Shown here: positions 1 to 5,353 of the stretch, one piece after another | How positions within the stretch are numbered: the stretch's first letter is position 1 | Layout: the number at the start of each line of letters is the position of its first letter | From: Verrucomicrobiales bacterium | Lineage (GTDB): Bacteria; Verrucomicrobiota; Verrucomicrobiia; Limisphaerales; SXQI01 | DNA length: 10,082 nt | Assembly (NCBI GenBank): GCA_028293365.1 | Contig: JAQGOX010000044.1 | Span: 1 to 10,082, forward strand | Direction of reading: 5' to 3' | Made by a program: the position numbers and the translations under genes | The notes under the pieces: generated by a model | The model's input: only the letters and a program-made list of their open reading frames with translations | What the model was told of the DNA's origin: nothing | The model's database searches: none

Positions 1-213
1 ATAACCGGTTGCATTCGGGTCCGCTGGCCAACTCAAAGTAATTTGGGCCGGAGCTGCTTGAACGATTGCGCTTGCCTGGATGGCGTAAAATTTTGGATCG
101 GTTTCGGCAAAACCAGTTGTGGTAATGATTGCGGTTAATAGAAACGCAACTGTTCTGATGGCGTAATATAATTGTTTCAAATTGAATCGGGATTTGCGTG
201 TGGCCCACGACAT
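1..213 (-). CDS. Secreted fibronectin type III domain protein, N-terminal fragment
   Basis: An open frame starts at an ATG at 213-211 and stays open for 71 codons to the left edge, so the 3' part lies outside the window. The N-terminus is a convincing signal peptide: a basic stretch (R6, K7, R9, K13, R20), then a hydrophobic core around residues 21-33, then a G-F-A cleavage site near residue 36. The mature part soon reaches A-P-A-Q-I-T-L-S-W and P-A-D-P-N-A-T-G-Y (about residues 53-71). This is the classic first strands of a fibronectin type III domain, with its invariant Trp. Such domains are usually linkers or adhesion modules in large exported proteins. There is no strong ribosome binding site. 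The partner domains and function cannot be seen. Confidence is high that it is a gene and that an Fn3 domain begins here. Confidence 0.8.
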   Translation of the reverse strand, partial: MSWATRKSRFNLKQLYYAIRTVAFLLTAIITTTGFAETDPKFYAIQASAIVQAAPAQITLSWPADPNATGY

Positions 214-408
214 TGTAACAACGATCCCGGCCCGAACCCTCGGTTGAATCGGCTCAATCTGGCGTGGCTTGGCTGAGATAAGTGCGACACGCTGCCTTAA
301 AACGTGAAGAACTCTTCGTCAGATTGTGCAGGCGGGGAATAGCAGGGGGGATGCCAGATTTTCGAGCTGGGAGTATTTTGTGCTGCCCCATTAAATTGAC
401 CTGAATCG

Positions 409-437
409 AGTATAGGGAATTGTATGAGGCACTCCAA
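409..437 (-). promoter_or_regulatory. Possible sigma70-type promoter for the Fn3 gene
   Basis: Read on the minus strand, TTGGAG (437-432) and TATACT (414-409) are separated by 17 bp. The -10 matches consensus at five of six bases, the -35 at only three of six. Transcription would begin about 190 nt upstream of the ATG at 213, leaving a long leader. This is a consensus match by eye only and could be chance. Confidence 0.25.
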
Positions 438-593
438 AGAAGAAGACGATGATCAGCGTGGCATCAAACCCCAAATGGCAATGAATACGGATTTACGTTC
501 GCCGAATTGTCCTGTTTTTGGACGGTAAGGGTCCCTCGCTGCTAAAAGTGAGACACCTTGCGTTTCGCAGTGGTAAGAAATCAGTATGGAGGG

Positions 594-608
594 CCGTTAA
601 TTTAACGG
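594..608. repeat. Perfect 7-bp inverted repeat 3' of the lipoprotein gene
   Basis: CCGTTAA and TTAACGG flank a single central T, giving a 15-base palindrome 14 bp beyond the lipoprotein stop codon. As RNA it would fold into a 5-6 bp stem. It is bracketed by G-rich direct repeats (GGAGGG at 588-593 and GGAGGGG at 607-613). There is no U-run after it on the minus strand, so it is a poor intrinsic terminator. It may be a 3'-end stabilising hairpin or a protein-binding site. Confidence 0.35.
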
Positions 609-622
609 AGGGGAGTGGGTGA

Positions 623-1726
623 TTATCGGACCTGAATCAATTGTTGAACCGGAAGTTTATTCGGATCGATTGCGACCTGGGTGAAGAGATGGTTTAAGAG
701 TATGAATATATCGCGGTTCCAGGTATTTGTTTGGGAATTATCGGCGATTTCGTACTTCTTCCCTTTGTAGGTGATATCGACTAACCGGGTAGCGGGATCG
801 TTTCTTACTTTGGCGTCAAAACGAAGGATAGGCTGCCTTTCGGAAAGGGGCAGTAACGCCCTGCCATTTCCGGCCACTCGATCGTAGGTTTGGTACTCCG
901 TAGCCAGAGCTGTTAAAACTCCTTCAAATGTCCGCAGCTTTAGGGTTGTTACGGGTATAGTGTTCGTTGGGAGGCCCTCGGGATGGGCTGCGGCCCATTC
1001 TGATTCCGGTTCCAGTTGGTATTCGGGCTGCTTGATTAGTTCAGCGATTTTGAGTGCGGCAGTCGGCTGGAAAGCAAAACCCTGACCGGTAGCGTCGGTG
1101 CCAACTGAGAGCAATTCGTCTTTTTGTAATTCGCGGTAGAGCCCGGCTATACGAAGAAAGTTTCGATAGTTTTCCTGTCGTTCAACGTCGATGATATTGC
1201 GAATCGTTATGGTTTTGTTAGGCTTGCCTGGTTGCCCGTAGGTTACTTCGATTGCACGAACCATTGTCCGCATCAATTGATCAACCGGACATCCCTGATC
1301 GAGCAGGTTGAAAAAGATTTTCGAATTGATCGGTGCGAAAATCGCATCCGCATAGGTCGTGCCCGCCAGGGGTGTGAATGTGAACGTGGGTGTCTCCGCT
1401 CCGCTCAGGCTGAGATTACCTCCTCCGGTCAAACCCTGTGTCAGAATATTAGGGCCGATTTGATTGTTATATCGTGAGGAGGAGACATTGCCACCGCCCG
1501 CGGCACTGAAGGAAAAAGTAGCGTTGATCAAACCCATTTGCAGAAAGTAGGCGGGATGACCATTAGCTTTTCGGGCAAGATTTAACAGCATCTGCTCGTT
1601 GACCGTAGTGGCATAGGCCTCGGAGTATTGGTGGAAACTCGTTTTAAGCGCTTGCGGCCCGCGACAGGCGGATAAGCCCGCCGCGAGCGGAACAGCGAGG
1701 CTGCATAGAAAAATATGTTTCTTCAT
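623..1726 (-). CDS. Conserved outer-membrane-type lipoprotein of unknown function
   Basis: The chosen start is the ATG at 1726 (367 aa), because it begins M-K-K-H followed by a hydrophobic segment and a lipobox L-S-A-C with the acylated cysteine at residue 21. The frame remains open to a GTG at 1867, but that would place 47 non-signal residues before the signal peptide. The mature protein has an N-E-Q-M-L-L-N-L-A-R helix (43-52), a Gly/Ser-rich segment (about 73-110), then P-T-F-T-F-T-P-L-x-G (113-122). I associate this arrangement with widespread uncharacterised bacterial lipoproteins that share an x-Q-x-L-L-N-x-x-R helix. That comes from memory and is not a firm family assignment. No catalytic motif is visible. 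It stands alone on its strand and is divergent from the phosphatase/kinase pair. The ribosome binding site is weak. Confidence 0.85.
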   Translation of the reverse strand: MKKHIFLCSLAVPLAAGLSACRGPQALKTSFHQYSEAYATTVNEQMLLNLARKANGHPAYFLQMGLINATFSFSAAGGGNVSSSRYNNQIGPNILTQGLTGGGNLSLSGAETPTFTFTPLAGTTYADAIFAPINSKIFFNLLDQGCPVDQLMRTMVRAIEVTYGQPGKPNKTITIRNIIDVERQENYRNFLRIAGLYRELQKDELLSVGTDATGQGFAFQPTAALKIAELIKQPEYQLEPESEWAAAHPEGLPTNTIPVTTLKLRTFEGVLTALATEYQTYDRVAGNGRALLPLSERQPILRFDAKVRNDPATRLVDITYKGKKYEIADNSQTNTWNRDIFILLNHLFTQVAIDPNKLPVQQLIQVR

Positions 1727-1856
1727 TTTGACCCGTGGGAGGTTCCAGTTCTTTCGGCTGCTGATACGGCCAGAGTATGCCGTGCGCAAGCCGCGCTCCA
1801 AGCCTATTCTGGCAGAAGCGGTAGCCGGAATTTTGAATAGGCGTTTTAATAATGAA

Positions 1857-1862
1857 ATTATA
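1857..1862 (-). promoter_or_regulatory. Consensus -10 box upstream of the lipoprotein gene
   Basis: The minus strand reads TATAAT exactly at 1862-1857, about 130 bp upstream of the ATG at 1726. No good -35 is found at 16-18 bp spacing (GCATTT at 17 bp). If used, the transcript would start near 1850. That lies downstream of the GTG at 1867, excludes the long N-terminal extension of the frame, and supports the ATG at 1726. The region 1727-1977 is the shared divergent promoter region; no other clear box was seen on the plus strand. Confidence 0.35.
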
Positions 1863-1977
1863 TCCACACCGGCACTTGGAAATGCCGATTCTTCTGCTAT
1901 GTCTTGGTTGAGGAGAGAAGTGCGCGAGATTCAGCGGTGTGATCGGTTATACGGAGATTGCCAATTAAAAGGGTTAA

Positions 1978-2934
1978 ATGGACTTAAAACATTCCGAAAC
2001 AGTTCCCGAAAGTGCCACGTTGCTCTCGCCGGACATCGAGCAACGGCTGATGAAGTTTATCGAGAAAAAGGATTTTAAAAAGGGTCTTTTGGCACTCGAT
2101 CTTGATGGGACAGCGTTAATTGAAGATCGCGGGAAAATATCCATTCCTCAATCTGTTGGATCAGGCGTTAAAGCGATCCACGCACTTAAGCAACCAGTGG
2201 TTCTGAACACATTGCGATTTCCGTTGTCGGTCATTTGGACCGTTGGGGAAGCATGGTATAAGATCGTCGAGCAACCCATTCTCACCGTCCTTTTGAATGG
2301 TTCAGTGCTCGGCTATATCAAACGCCGTGGGGTTACCCTTGAATACGAAGAACTGGCGGCTTATCCGCTCACGAACGAGGATCTGGGAGTCATGATCGAT
2401 GGGATTTCCGAGCTGATCCGCGGCGGGATCCAGGATATTCTGCTGTTCTTTTATTCTCAGGACTGGCGTGCCGGCGAGACTCTGTGGACACCGAATCCAG
2501 CAAAAGTGTCTGACCTTCGCTTGAAATATCGAAGCGCCTCGAAAGTGCATTCCGGCTCGGTGGAGGAATTGCGTGGATGCCTGGCTGCAACGTCCATTTA
2601 CATGGCGTCGCTGCAAATTGACCGGCCGGAGGATACGTTAATGGCCTATCAGCATAGCAAGCGAAGCAGTTTCTTTACAAAGAAGGGGGTTGATAAGGCT
2701 TCCGGGTTGCGCGAGATCGCAAAAAAATTCGACTTGTCTCTGCCTGATTCTCTTGGGGCAGGCGATACCGAAATGGACACTTTTCTCTCTGAGGTCGGGC
2801 TTGCGCTGGTGGTCGGGCCCGCGAAGCTTGATTACAAAGGTCATTTCGACACGTTGCGAATAAAGCATCCCACCGAGCTCGGACAATGCATCGGGCGTTT
2901 CGCGCAACTGGCGGGCCAAAAGGAAAAACCATGA
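1978..2934 (+). CDS. HAD-superfamily phosphatase, Cof/C2-cap-like
   Basis: This 318-aa protein is a haloacid-dehalogenase-fold hydrolase, expected to dephosphorylate a small phosphorylated metabolite in the cytoplasm with Mg2+. Motif I is D41-L-D-G-T45 (D41 nucleophile, D43 acid/base). Motif II is probably T78 in L-N-T-L-R. An L-N-G-S at 106-109 matches the L-N-G-A element of Cof-type enzymes. The motif III lysine is probably K240 in K-G-V-D-K-A-S-G-L. Motif IV is G262-D263-T-E-M-D267. The long insert between motifs II and III (about 110-220) is the place and size of a C2 cap. The T-L-R at motif II differs from the usual T-G-R. The start lacks a strong ribosome binding site; the next in-frame ATG (2050) would still keep motif I. 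The stop overlaps the next start as ATGA, so it is probably translationally coupled to the kinase. The substrate is unknown. Confidence 0.88.
   Translation: MDLKHSETVPESATLLSPDIEQRLMKFIEKKDFKKGLLALDLDGTALIEDRGKISIPQSVGSGVKAIHALKQPVVLNTLRFPLSVIWTVGEAWYKIVEQPILTVLLNGSVLGYIKRRGVTLEYEELAAYPLTNEDLGVMIDGISELIRGGIQDILLFFYSQDWRAGETLWTPNPAKVSDLRLKYRSASKVHSGSVEELRGCLAATSIYMASLQIDRPEDTLMAYQHSKRSSFFTKKGVDKASGLREIAKKFDLSLPDSLGAGDTEMDTFLSEVGLALVVGPAKLDYKGHFDTLRIKHPTELGQCIGRFAQLAGQKEKP
2919..2930 (+). promoter_or_regulatory. Ribosome binding site fixing the kinase start
   Basis: AAAGGA at 2919-2924 lies six bases before the ATG at 2931. It is one of the better Shine-Dalgarno matches in the window, inside the last codons of the phosphatase gene. 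It supports the ATGA-overlap start over the earlier in-frame ATG at 2886, which has no such site and would add 15 residues of unrelated composition. Confidence 0.6.
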
Positions 2935-3857
2935 GCCGGCGCCCGAAAGTTACTGAAAAATCCGCGGCGGCCGTTCTTCAGTATCATTTCCAAAAGAAGC
3001 CAAAGAAAATTCGGGAGCTTCATGGCGGTCTTGTTAATTTCGTTTTTGAAGCAGAGGTCGAAAAAGATCGGTTGATAGTGCGGATTTCTGAGGAGCCAGC
3101 GAAGCTGCAGGTATATCTCAAGGAGCAATGGGCCGTGGGAAAAGCGCGTGAAAAAGGAGTGCCGACTCCAGATATTCTTGAAGTCAGTACCGAAGCGATC
3201 GGAATGCCGTATATGGTTTCGCGCAAGAATGTGGGGAAGGCCGCGCACCTTTACCCTAACAGAATCGACATCTGTCGTCAGATGGGTCGATATGCCGCAA
3301 TAATCAATTCGATTCCAACCTCTGATTTCGGCGAGGTTTTCGATTGGTCTCGAAACAAGTTGTCGCGGAAGAAGACGTGGACGGAATATCTGCAGAAGGA
3401 ATTAAATGGTTCCGGTCGAATTGAGTTCTTTGAAAAAGAGAAACTCATTTCGAAAGCGGCTGCGATAAAGCTAAAGGCGCAGTTGGTGCGGGCGAATCGC
3501 CTAACAAACAAGCCGAGCCTCAATCATGGCGATATTCGGCTGAAGAACGTTCTCCTGGATGAGAAGGGCCAGGTTTCCGTTATCCTTGATTGGGAGGAAT
3601 GCACCTCAAATCTTGCCCCCTGGTGGGAGCTCTCAATCGCTTTGCACGACCTTGGTATCGATGAGAAGGAGGCTCTCCTGCAAGGGTACGGAATCTCGTT
3701 TGAAGAGTTTTCCGCAATGGTTCCCACCGTTAAATTGTTGAATATCCTCAACTATTGGACCGCAATTTCAGAAGCTCATCGCGCCAAAGATAAAAAGCGT
3801 CTCGAGTCTCTCGCGCTGCGTTTAAGCGGTGCTCTGGATTTGTTTTCAATCGGGTGA
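2931..3857 (+). CDS. Aminoglycoside-phosphotransferase/choline-kinase-fold phosphotransferase
   Basis: This 308-aa protein has the eukaryotic-protein-kinase-like fold of the APH family, which moves the ATP gamma-phosphate to a hydroxyl of a small molecule. Visible motifs are a Gly-containing nucleotide loop (about 30-40, H-G-G-L-V-N-F), then L-I-V-R-I (48-52) with Arg51 where many members have a hydrophobic or Lys residue. A helix E-Q-W-A-V (65-69) leads to a V-P-T-P turn (77-80). The Brenner motif is H199-G-D201-I-R-L-K-N206 (catalytic Asp201, metal-binding Asn206), followed by I-L-D220-W-E (metal-binding Asp220). All key residues look intact. The ATGA overlap with the HAD phosphatase suggests the pair acts on the same or sequential metabolites. 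Family members phosphorylate aminoglycosides, choline, homoserine, amino sugars and others; nothing in the sequence selects among these. Antibiotic resistance should not be assumed. Confidence 0.88.
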   Translation: MSRRPKVTEKSAAAVLQYHFQKKPKKIRELHGGLVNFVFEAEVEKDRLIVRISEEPAKLQVYLKEQWAVGKAREKGVPTPDILEVSTEAIGMPYMVSRKNVGKAAHLYPNRIDICRQMGRYAAIINSIPTSDFGEVFDWSRNKLSRKKTWTEYLQKELNGSGRIEFFEKEKLISKAAAIKLKAQLVRANRLTNKPSLNHGDIRLKNVLLDEKGQVSVILDWEECTSNLAPWWELSIALHDLGIDEKEALLQGYGISFEEFSAMVPTVKLLNILNYWTAISEAHRAKDKKRLESLALRLSGALDLFSIG

Positions 3858-3878
3858 GCGAGTCGTTGAATGTTTTTT
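3845..3878 (+). terminator. Possible intrinsic terminator after the phosphatase/kinase operon
   Basis: TTCAA(T)CG at 3845-3852 can pair with CGTTGAA at 3864-3870 (seven pairs with one bulged T and an 11-nt loop). It is followed by TGTTTTTT ending at 3878. The stem overlaps the kinase stop codon and is AT-rich, so it is weak, but the T-run is well placed. The gap to the convergent TPR gene is only 61 bp. Confidence 0.35.
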
Positions 3879-3918
3879 CCGCATGATGAGCCGGTCTGGA
3901 TCCCTGGAAGGGCACGCT

Positions 3919-4425
3919 TCAGGATGTTTCACGGATTTCCGGCCAAAGGGGCTTTAAATCCAGATCCTCCAGGGCCATCGATTTAATTCTGGTGGCGTGG
4001 CCTGTTTTCATCGCTCTTTTGAGCCATTTTCGGGCTTGATCAAGCTGACCCATTTGGGCTGTGTAGCAGGCTAAATTATATGGGATCGTTTCGCATTGGG
4101 GAAAACGCTCCACAATAGGTTGAAGAGTTTCAAATGCCTCCTGCGTTTGTTTTAATTCGTGTAATGCATACGCAAGATGGATCCAGCCAAGTGGTTCGTC
4201 GGGTGTCAGGTCTCGAAGCGTGCGTGCGAGATCAACGGCTTCTTCCCATTTACTCCCGGAGGCGAGAATGTTCCAACGAACATTCAAAACTTCCGGATGT
4301 CCATGCAACGAGGGTTCGACCATTTCCAGTTCCCGCGTCGCCTCGGCGGCGTCTCCCAGCTCAATCCAACCCGACGCGGCCAACACGTGGTGACTATCGG
4401 GAGCTTTTATTTGCGGCTCAGTCAT
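3919..4425 (-). CDS. Small tetratricopeptide-repeat protein
   Basis: The start is the ATG at 4425, which overlaps the stop of the upstream SUMF1-domain gene as ATGA and gives 168 aa. A longer reading from 4521 would lie wholly inside the neighbouring gene. No signal peptide is seen, so it is probably cytoplasmic. About four helix-turn-helix TPR units can be made out. The first is at about residues 13-40 (A-A-S-G-W-I-E-L-G-D-A-A-E-A) and the second at about 46-75. The third is at about 79-109 (W-I-H-L-A-Y-A-L-H-E-L) and the fourth at about 114-143 (Y-N-L-A-C-Y). The tail carries A-L-E-D-L-D-L-K-P-L-W. TPR arrays are protein-binding scaffolds. It is the last gene of the leftward three-gene unit. 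Its partner is unknown. A perfect palindrome (4266-4285) lies inside it. Confidence 0.85.
   Translation of the reverse strand: MTEPQIKAPDSHHVLAASGWIELGDAAEATRELEMVEPSLHGHPEVLNVRWNILASGSKWEEAVDLARTLRDLTPDEPLGWIHLAYALHELKQTQEAFETLQPIVERFPQCETIPYNLACYTAQMGQLDQARKWLKRAMKTGHATRIKSMALEDLDLKPLWPEIRETS
4266..4285. promoter_or_regulatory. Perfect 8-bp palindrome matching a LexA-like box, inside the TPR gene
   Basis: GAATGTTC and GAACATTC flank CAAC without a mismatch. The core TGTTC-N4-GAACA (4269-4282) equals the LexA-binding palindrome I recall being described for Verrucomicrobia. It lies within codons 47-54 of the TPR gene, so it could be an intragenic operator, an RNA hairpin with a GUUG loop in the mRNA, or chance from coding sequence. 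No start codon lies just downstream on either strand, which weakens the operator reading. Confidence 0.3.
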
Positions 4426-5342
4426 TCGCTTGTCTTTTGCGCTGAATTTGCCACTCGCATGGCGTTTCCGGCCGGCGCTTTCTTCACGCAACGAAATCCA
4501 TTCGAATCCATTGTAAGGCAAATATCGGTAAAACCTGCCTCATCGCAATTGCGAACCCATGAGGTGCAATTGTCAGCTTTACTCGACCACGAACCGCCGC
4601 GCAGAACACGCTTCTCCCCTTCGGCAGGTCCGCGCGGATTCTCTTTGGGACTGGTTCGGTAGTATTTGGTTCCGTAAAAATCATTGCACCATTCCCAAAC
4701 ATTTCCGCTCATGTCGTACAAGCCAAACGCATTTGGCGGGAAGTGGGCCACTGGATGCGGCTTGGATTGGGAGTTACCGTCAAACCACGCGTTGGCTTTC
4801 AATTCGTCGATCCGTTCGCCGAAATAAAAACGATTGGTCGATCCGGCGCGGCACGCATATTCCCATTCCGCTTCGGTCGGCAAACGGTATCCATTCGCGT
4901 CGAAATTGCATTCCCAGGTCTCCGGATTGTAGCAGGGCGTCAATCCTTCCTGCGTGGAACGGAGATTGCAGAACTTGACCGCGTTGCCCCAATTCACCTG
5001 TTCGACGGGATTCTTTGGATTCTTTTGGCGCGAAGGATTCTTCGCTGTTAGTTTTTCATAAATTTCCTGGGTCATCTCGGACTGATCCATGAGGAAGGCA
5101 TCCACCTGGACTGGATGCGCCGGTTTGGCATCAATCGGACCTTCGCTCACACCCATGGTGAATGCCCCTGCCGGAACGATTACCATCTCCATGCCGCACG
5201 CGGTTTTCGTCGTCCCATGAGCCGTTGAAGCTGCGTTGGTTTCAGTCGCTTTTGATTGGACGATAGCCTTGTCGCCGCAGCCGGTCAGTGAAATCAGTGC
5301 CAGACAAAGTGTCGCGGCGGTTAGGAGTTCAGGTATGCGCAT
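4422..5342 (-). CDS. Lipoprotein with formylglycine-generating-enzyme-type (SUMF1) domain
   Basis: The start at 5342 gives 306 aa with a lipoprotein signal (hydrophobic 8-19, lipobox L-T-G-C, Cys22). A longer frame from 5393 would bury this signal. The SUMF1/FGE-sulfatase fold fills about 49-287. Its marks are M-V-I-V-P-A-G-A-F-T-M-G (53-64), R-L-P-T-E-A-E-W-E-Y-A (153-163), G-L-Y-D-M-S-G-N-V-W-E-W (207-218) and R-V-L-R-G-G-S-W (245-252), ending G-F-R-C-V (282-286). True FGE uses two copper-binding cysteines spaced C-x4-C just after G-G-S. Here the first position is Ser254 and the second is Cys259, so oxidation of sulfatase cysteine is unlikely. Ten cysteines lie beyond the lipid-bearing one, which suggests disulfides outside the cytoplasm. 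It sits 11 bp after the 752-aa secreted protein and overlaps the TPR gene by 4 bp. Many SUMF1-like proteins are binding or structural modules, and that seems likelier here. Confidence 0.88.
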   Translation of the reverse strand: MRIPELLTAATLCLALISLTGCGDKAIVQSKATETNAASTAHGTTKTACGMEMVIVPAGAFTMGVSEGPIDAKPAHPVQVDAFLMDQSEMTQEIYEKLTAKNPSRQKNPKNPVEQVNWGNAVKFCNLRSTQEGLTPCYNPETWECNFDANGYRLPTEAEWEYACRAGSTNRFYFGERIDELKANAWFDGNSQSKPHPVAHFPPNAFGLYDMSGNVWEWCNDFYGTKYYRTSPKENPRGPAEGEKRVLRGGSWSSKADNCTSWVRNCDEAGFTDICLTMDSNGFRCVKKAPAGNAMRVANSAQKTSE

Positions 5343-5353
5343 AATGCTCGAAA

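Larger units (their letters stand above)
214..622. other. 409-bp intergenic region between two leftward genes
   Basis: No convincing gene is seen. The region lies between the stop of the lipoprotein gene and the start of the Fn3 gene, both on the minus strand, so it should hold the 3' end of the first and the promoter of the second. It contains a perfect 7-bp inverted repeat at 594-608 and a weak minus-strand promoter candidate at 409-437. A 34-codon plus-strand frame at 424-528 has no ribosome binding site and no recognised match. The distance suggests the two flanking genes are transcribed separately. Confidence 0.6.

Noticed and set aside
424..528. 34-codon plus-strand frame beginning M-R-H-S-K-E-E-D-D-D in the left intergenic region
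   Set aside because: No ribosome binding site, no recognised family, very short, and near a minus-strand promoter candidate; a chance frame cannot be excluded.
2886..2930. Upstream ATG that would extend the APH-fold kinase by 15 residues
   Set aside because: The ATGA-overlap start at 2931 has a well-spaced AAAGGA and gives a normal N-terminus.
2931..3857. Antibiotic-resistance aminoglycoside phosphotransferase
   Set aside because: Only the general APH-fold motifs are present; the operon partner is a metabolic-type phosphatase and nothing indicates an aminoglycoside substrate or mobile context.
1978..3857. MupP/AmgK-like peptidoglycan amino-sugar recycling pair
   Set aside because: The fold combination is reminiscent, but the HAD protein is longer with a C2-type cap and Cof-like L-N-G element, and no MurU-like gene is in the window.
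3902..3912. CCCT-GGA-AGGG-type mini hairpin after the TPR gene
   Set aside because: Only four pairs and no T-run on the minus strand; too weak to call a terminator.
4426..4521. N-terminal extension of the TPR protein to 4521
   Set aside because: It lies entirely inside the SUMF1 gene in another frame; the ATGA overlap start at 4425 fits the operon and the TPR fold.
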